Notes under the pieces: model-generated
Told to the model about the DNA's origin: nothing
Databases searched by the model: none
The model's input: only the letters and a program-made list of their open reading frames with translations
In this document: piece after piece, positions 5,572 to 7,069 of the stretch
Position numbering within the stretch: position 1 is the stretch's first letter
Layout of the letters: every line of letters starts with the position of its first letter
Source: an uncultured bacterium
GTDB taxonomy: Bacteria; Planctomycetota; Phycisphaerae; Phycisphaerales; SM1A02
Length of the DNA stretch: 7,069 bases
NCBI GenBank assembly: GCA_903914045.1
Contig: CAIWNO010000236.1
Coordinates: 1 to 7,069 of the forward strand
Direction of reading: 5' to 3'
Program-made: the position numbers and the translations under genes

Positions 5572-7069
5572 TTAATGTTTGTGGCGCGCATTGGCAAGCG
5601 GCAAAGAAATGCTTCGGCCAGTCTCATCGTCGGGCTTGACCACAAGGTCGTACTCGGCGCTGTCAACTGCTTCGCACATGACTAACTCGCCTGGCGATAG
5701 TTCACGCTTGGAGCGAATGATGGTGGAGCTGTCCACTTGCGGCGCTTGAAACCAGGCGCGGCCGGTGTATAGATGTTCGCCTTTTTTGGCGCGACCTTCG
5801 GCTGGCGCGTCCACCAAAACCTCGAGGCGTCGATTGGCTTTTGCCATGTCTGCAACGTGTTTAAAGGCTATTTCCTGCTGTAAAAGCATCAACGCCTCCT
5901 CGCGGCGCGCGGCTTCTTCGGGTGGCACGCGCAACTTTGGATCAAGATTCATGGTGCCGCTTGGAGTTCCATCTTCGTGGCTGTACTTGAAGCAGCCCGC
6001 CATTTCAAAGCGTTGCTCGCGCACAAATTCAAGCAGTTGCTCAAAATCTTTTTCGGTTTCGCCAGGGTGGCCAACAATAAAAGTTGTGCGCAGAGCCAAG
6101 TTTGGAATTTTCTTTCGTAGGCGCGCCAACAAGTCGCGCGTTTGGTCGCTGGTGATATGACGACGCATCAGCGTCAACATGGAATCGCTGGCGTGCTGCA
6201 AGGGCATGTCTAAATATTTCACAACACTTGGAAGCGTGGCGATGGCGTCAATCATGGCGTCGGTGAATTTGCTTGGGTAGGCGTACATCAAACGGATCCA
6301 ACCGCCGCCGCGCTCTTGCGCCACGCGATCAAGACCAGCAAGCAAGCCGGGAAGGCCGCGCTCATCGCCAATGTCAAAGCCCCAACTTGTGGTGTCTTGC
6401 CCAATGATGTTCAATTCAAAGGCGCCGTCGTCCATAAGCGCGCCGGCTTCGGCCACCACATCATCAAGTGATTTTGAGCGCATTTTCCCACGAATTGATG
6501 GAATTGTGCAGAAGGCGCAGCGTTGATTACAGCCTTCGCTCGCGCGAAGATAGGCCCAATGCCGCGGCGTAAGTCGAAAGCGATTGGCGTCGGATTCAAA
6601 GTATCCAACGCCTTTGCCATCCGCGCCGTTGACAGTGAGGCCAACAGTTTTCATGCCGCGCTCTTTGGCGGCTTGCAATGCATTGGCGGCAATCCAGTAG
6701 GGGGGATGATCCGCGTCGCTTTGTAAATTGGTGCGCGACGGGGTGACGCCAGTCACGGCCTCCACAACGCGGTCGCGATCAAATACCCCAATCATGGAGT
6801 CCACGCCCGGCGCCCACTCCAGAATTTTTGCGCGGTGTCGCTGCACCAAACATCCAGCCACCACAACGCGCTTCAACTCGCCGCGATCCTTGCGCTGCAG
6901 AGCTTCGCGAATCACATCCAAACTTTCTTCCTTGCTGGCCTCTAGAAATCCGCACGTGTTCACCACAATCGCGTCGGGTGAATCACTTTCATTCACAGGC
7001 GTCAATCCGCCTTCGCGCAACATGGACAACATTTTTTCGCTGTCCACCAAATTCTTGGGGCACCCCAGG
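5572..7069 (-). CDS. rimO: Ribosomal protein S12 methylthiotransferase RimO (N-terminus cut by window edge)
   Basis: RimO is a radical-SAM enzyme with two iron-sulfur clusters that adds a methylthio group to the conserved Asp of ribosomal protein S12 (Asp88 in E. coli). The frame is open through base 7069; the visible part begins LGCPKNLVDSEKM, the standard RimO start region, so only about a dozen residues are missing. N-terminal cluster cysteines are in LGCPKN (codon 7062-7060), NTCGF (6954-6952) and VAGCL (6852-6850). The radical-SAM CxxxCxxC is in EGCNQRCAFC (first Cys at 6531-6529). The QDTTSWG block follows, and a C-terminal TRAM domain covers roughly 5830-5635. LGCPKNLVDSE and the absence of MiaB-type motifs favour RimO over MiaB. 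Compared with E. coli and T. maritima, about 38 extra residues lie between the third cluster Cys and the radical-SAM motif. A TTG at 7050 is in frame but falls inside the conserved motif, so it is not the start. Confidence 0.95.
   Translation of the reverse strand, partial: LGCPKNLVDSEKMLSMLREGGLTPVNESDSPDAIVVNTCGFLEASKEESLDVIREALQRKDRGELKRVVVAGCLVQRHRAKILEWAPGVDSMIGVFDRDRVVEAVTGVTPSRTNLQSDADHPPYWIAANALQAAKERGMKTVGLTVNGADGKGVGYFESDANRFRLTPRHWAYLRASEGCNQRCAFCTIPSIRGKMRSKSLDDVVAEAGALMDDGAFELNIIGQDTTSWGFDIGDERGLPGLLAGLDRVAQERGGGWIRLMYAYPSKFTDAMIDAIATLPSVVKYLDMPLQHASDSMLTLMRRHITSDQTRDLLARLRKKIPNLALRTTFIVGHPGETEKDFEQLLEFVREQRFEMAGCFKYSHEDGTPSGTMNLDPKLRVPPEEAARREEALMLLQQEIAFKHVADMAKANRRLEVLVDAPAEGRAKKGEHLYTGRAWFQAPQVDSSTIIRSKRELSPGELVMCEAVDSAEYDLVVKPDDETGRSISLPLANARHKH

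Noticed and set aside
1..7069. Frequent GCGC/CGCG tracts throughout the window as a possible repeat family
   Set aside because: They follow from heavy use of GCG (Ala) and CGC (Arg) codons and show no fixed unit or spacing.

Overview
The window is an ordinary-looking block of bacterial chromosome, densely packed with housekeeping genes. I see six protein-coding genes on the minus strand and one on the plus strand. I found no RNA genes, mobile elements, CRISPR arrays or phage genes. An LpxA-type acyltransferase and an OmpH/Skp-type periplasmic chaperone point to a bacterium with an outer membrane. Several traits fit Planctomycetota, perhaps a Phycisphaerae-like lineage: no clear Shine-Dalgarno sites, a small membrane protein ending in a zinc ribbon, OmpH and LpxA close together, and lineage-type insertions in LepA and RimO. 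This placement is inference from protein character, not from a search.

Layout, read in the direction of minus-strand transcription (right to left). The 7069-5572 stretch holds rimO (ribosomal protein S12 methylthiotransferase), cut at its N-terminus by the right edge. Five bases later comes an unrecognised two-helix membrane protein with a C-terminal zinc ribbon (5566-5072). After a 59-base gap comes lepA, translation factor EF-4 (5012-3198). A 126-base intergenic region follows, then an OmpH/Skp-like exported protein (3071-2355). These four could form one transcription unit, or two split at the 126-base gap.

lipB (octanoyltransferase) lies on the plus strand at 1670-2383 and interrupts the run. 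Its 3' end overlaps the 3' end of the OmpH-like gene by 29 bases. Its start faces lpxA across a 53-base divergent region. lpxA (1616-789) is followed without a single spare base by a metallo-beta-lactamase-fold hydrolase related to the YycJ/WalJ family (788-1), which is cut by the left edge.

Functionally, the right half concerns the ribosome (S12 modification and EF-4), the middle concerns the outer membrane (OmpH-like chaperone and the first step of lipid A synthesis), and lipB supplies lipoyl groups. I found no convincing new biological system. The items most worth a second look are the zinc-ribbon membrane protein between two ribosome-related genes, departures from the usual active-site residues in the LpxA and MBL proteins, the RimO and LepA insertions, and a possible leaderless start for lpxA.
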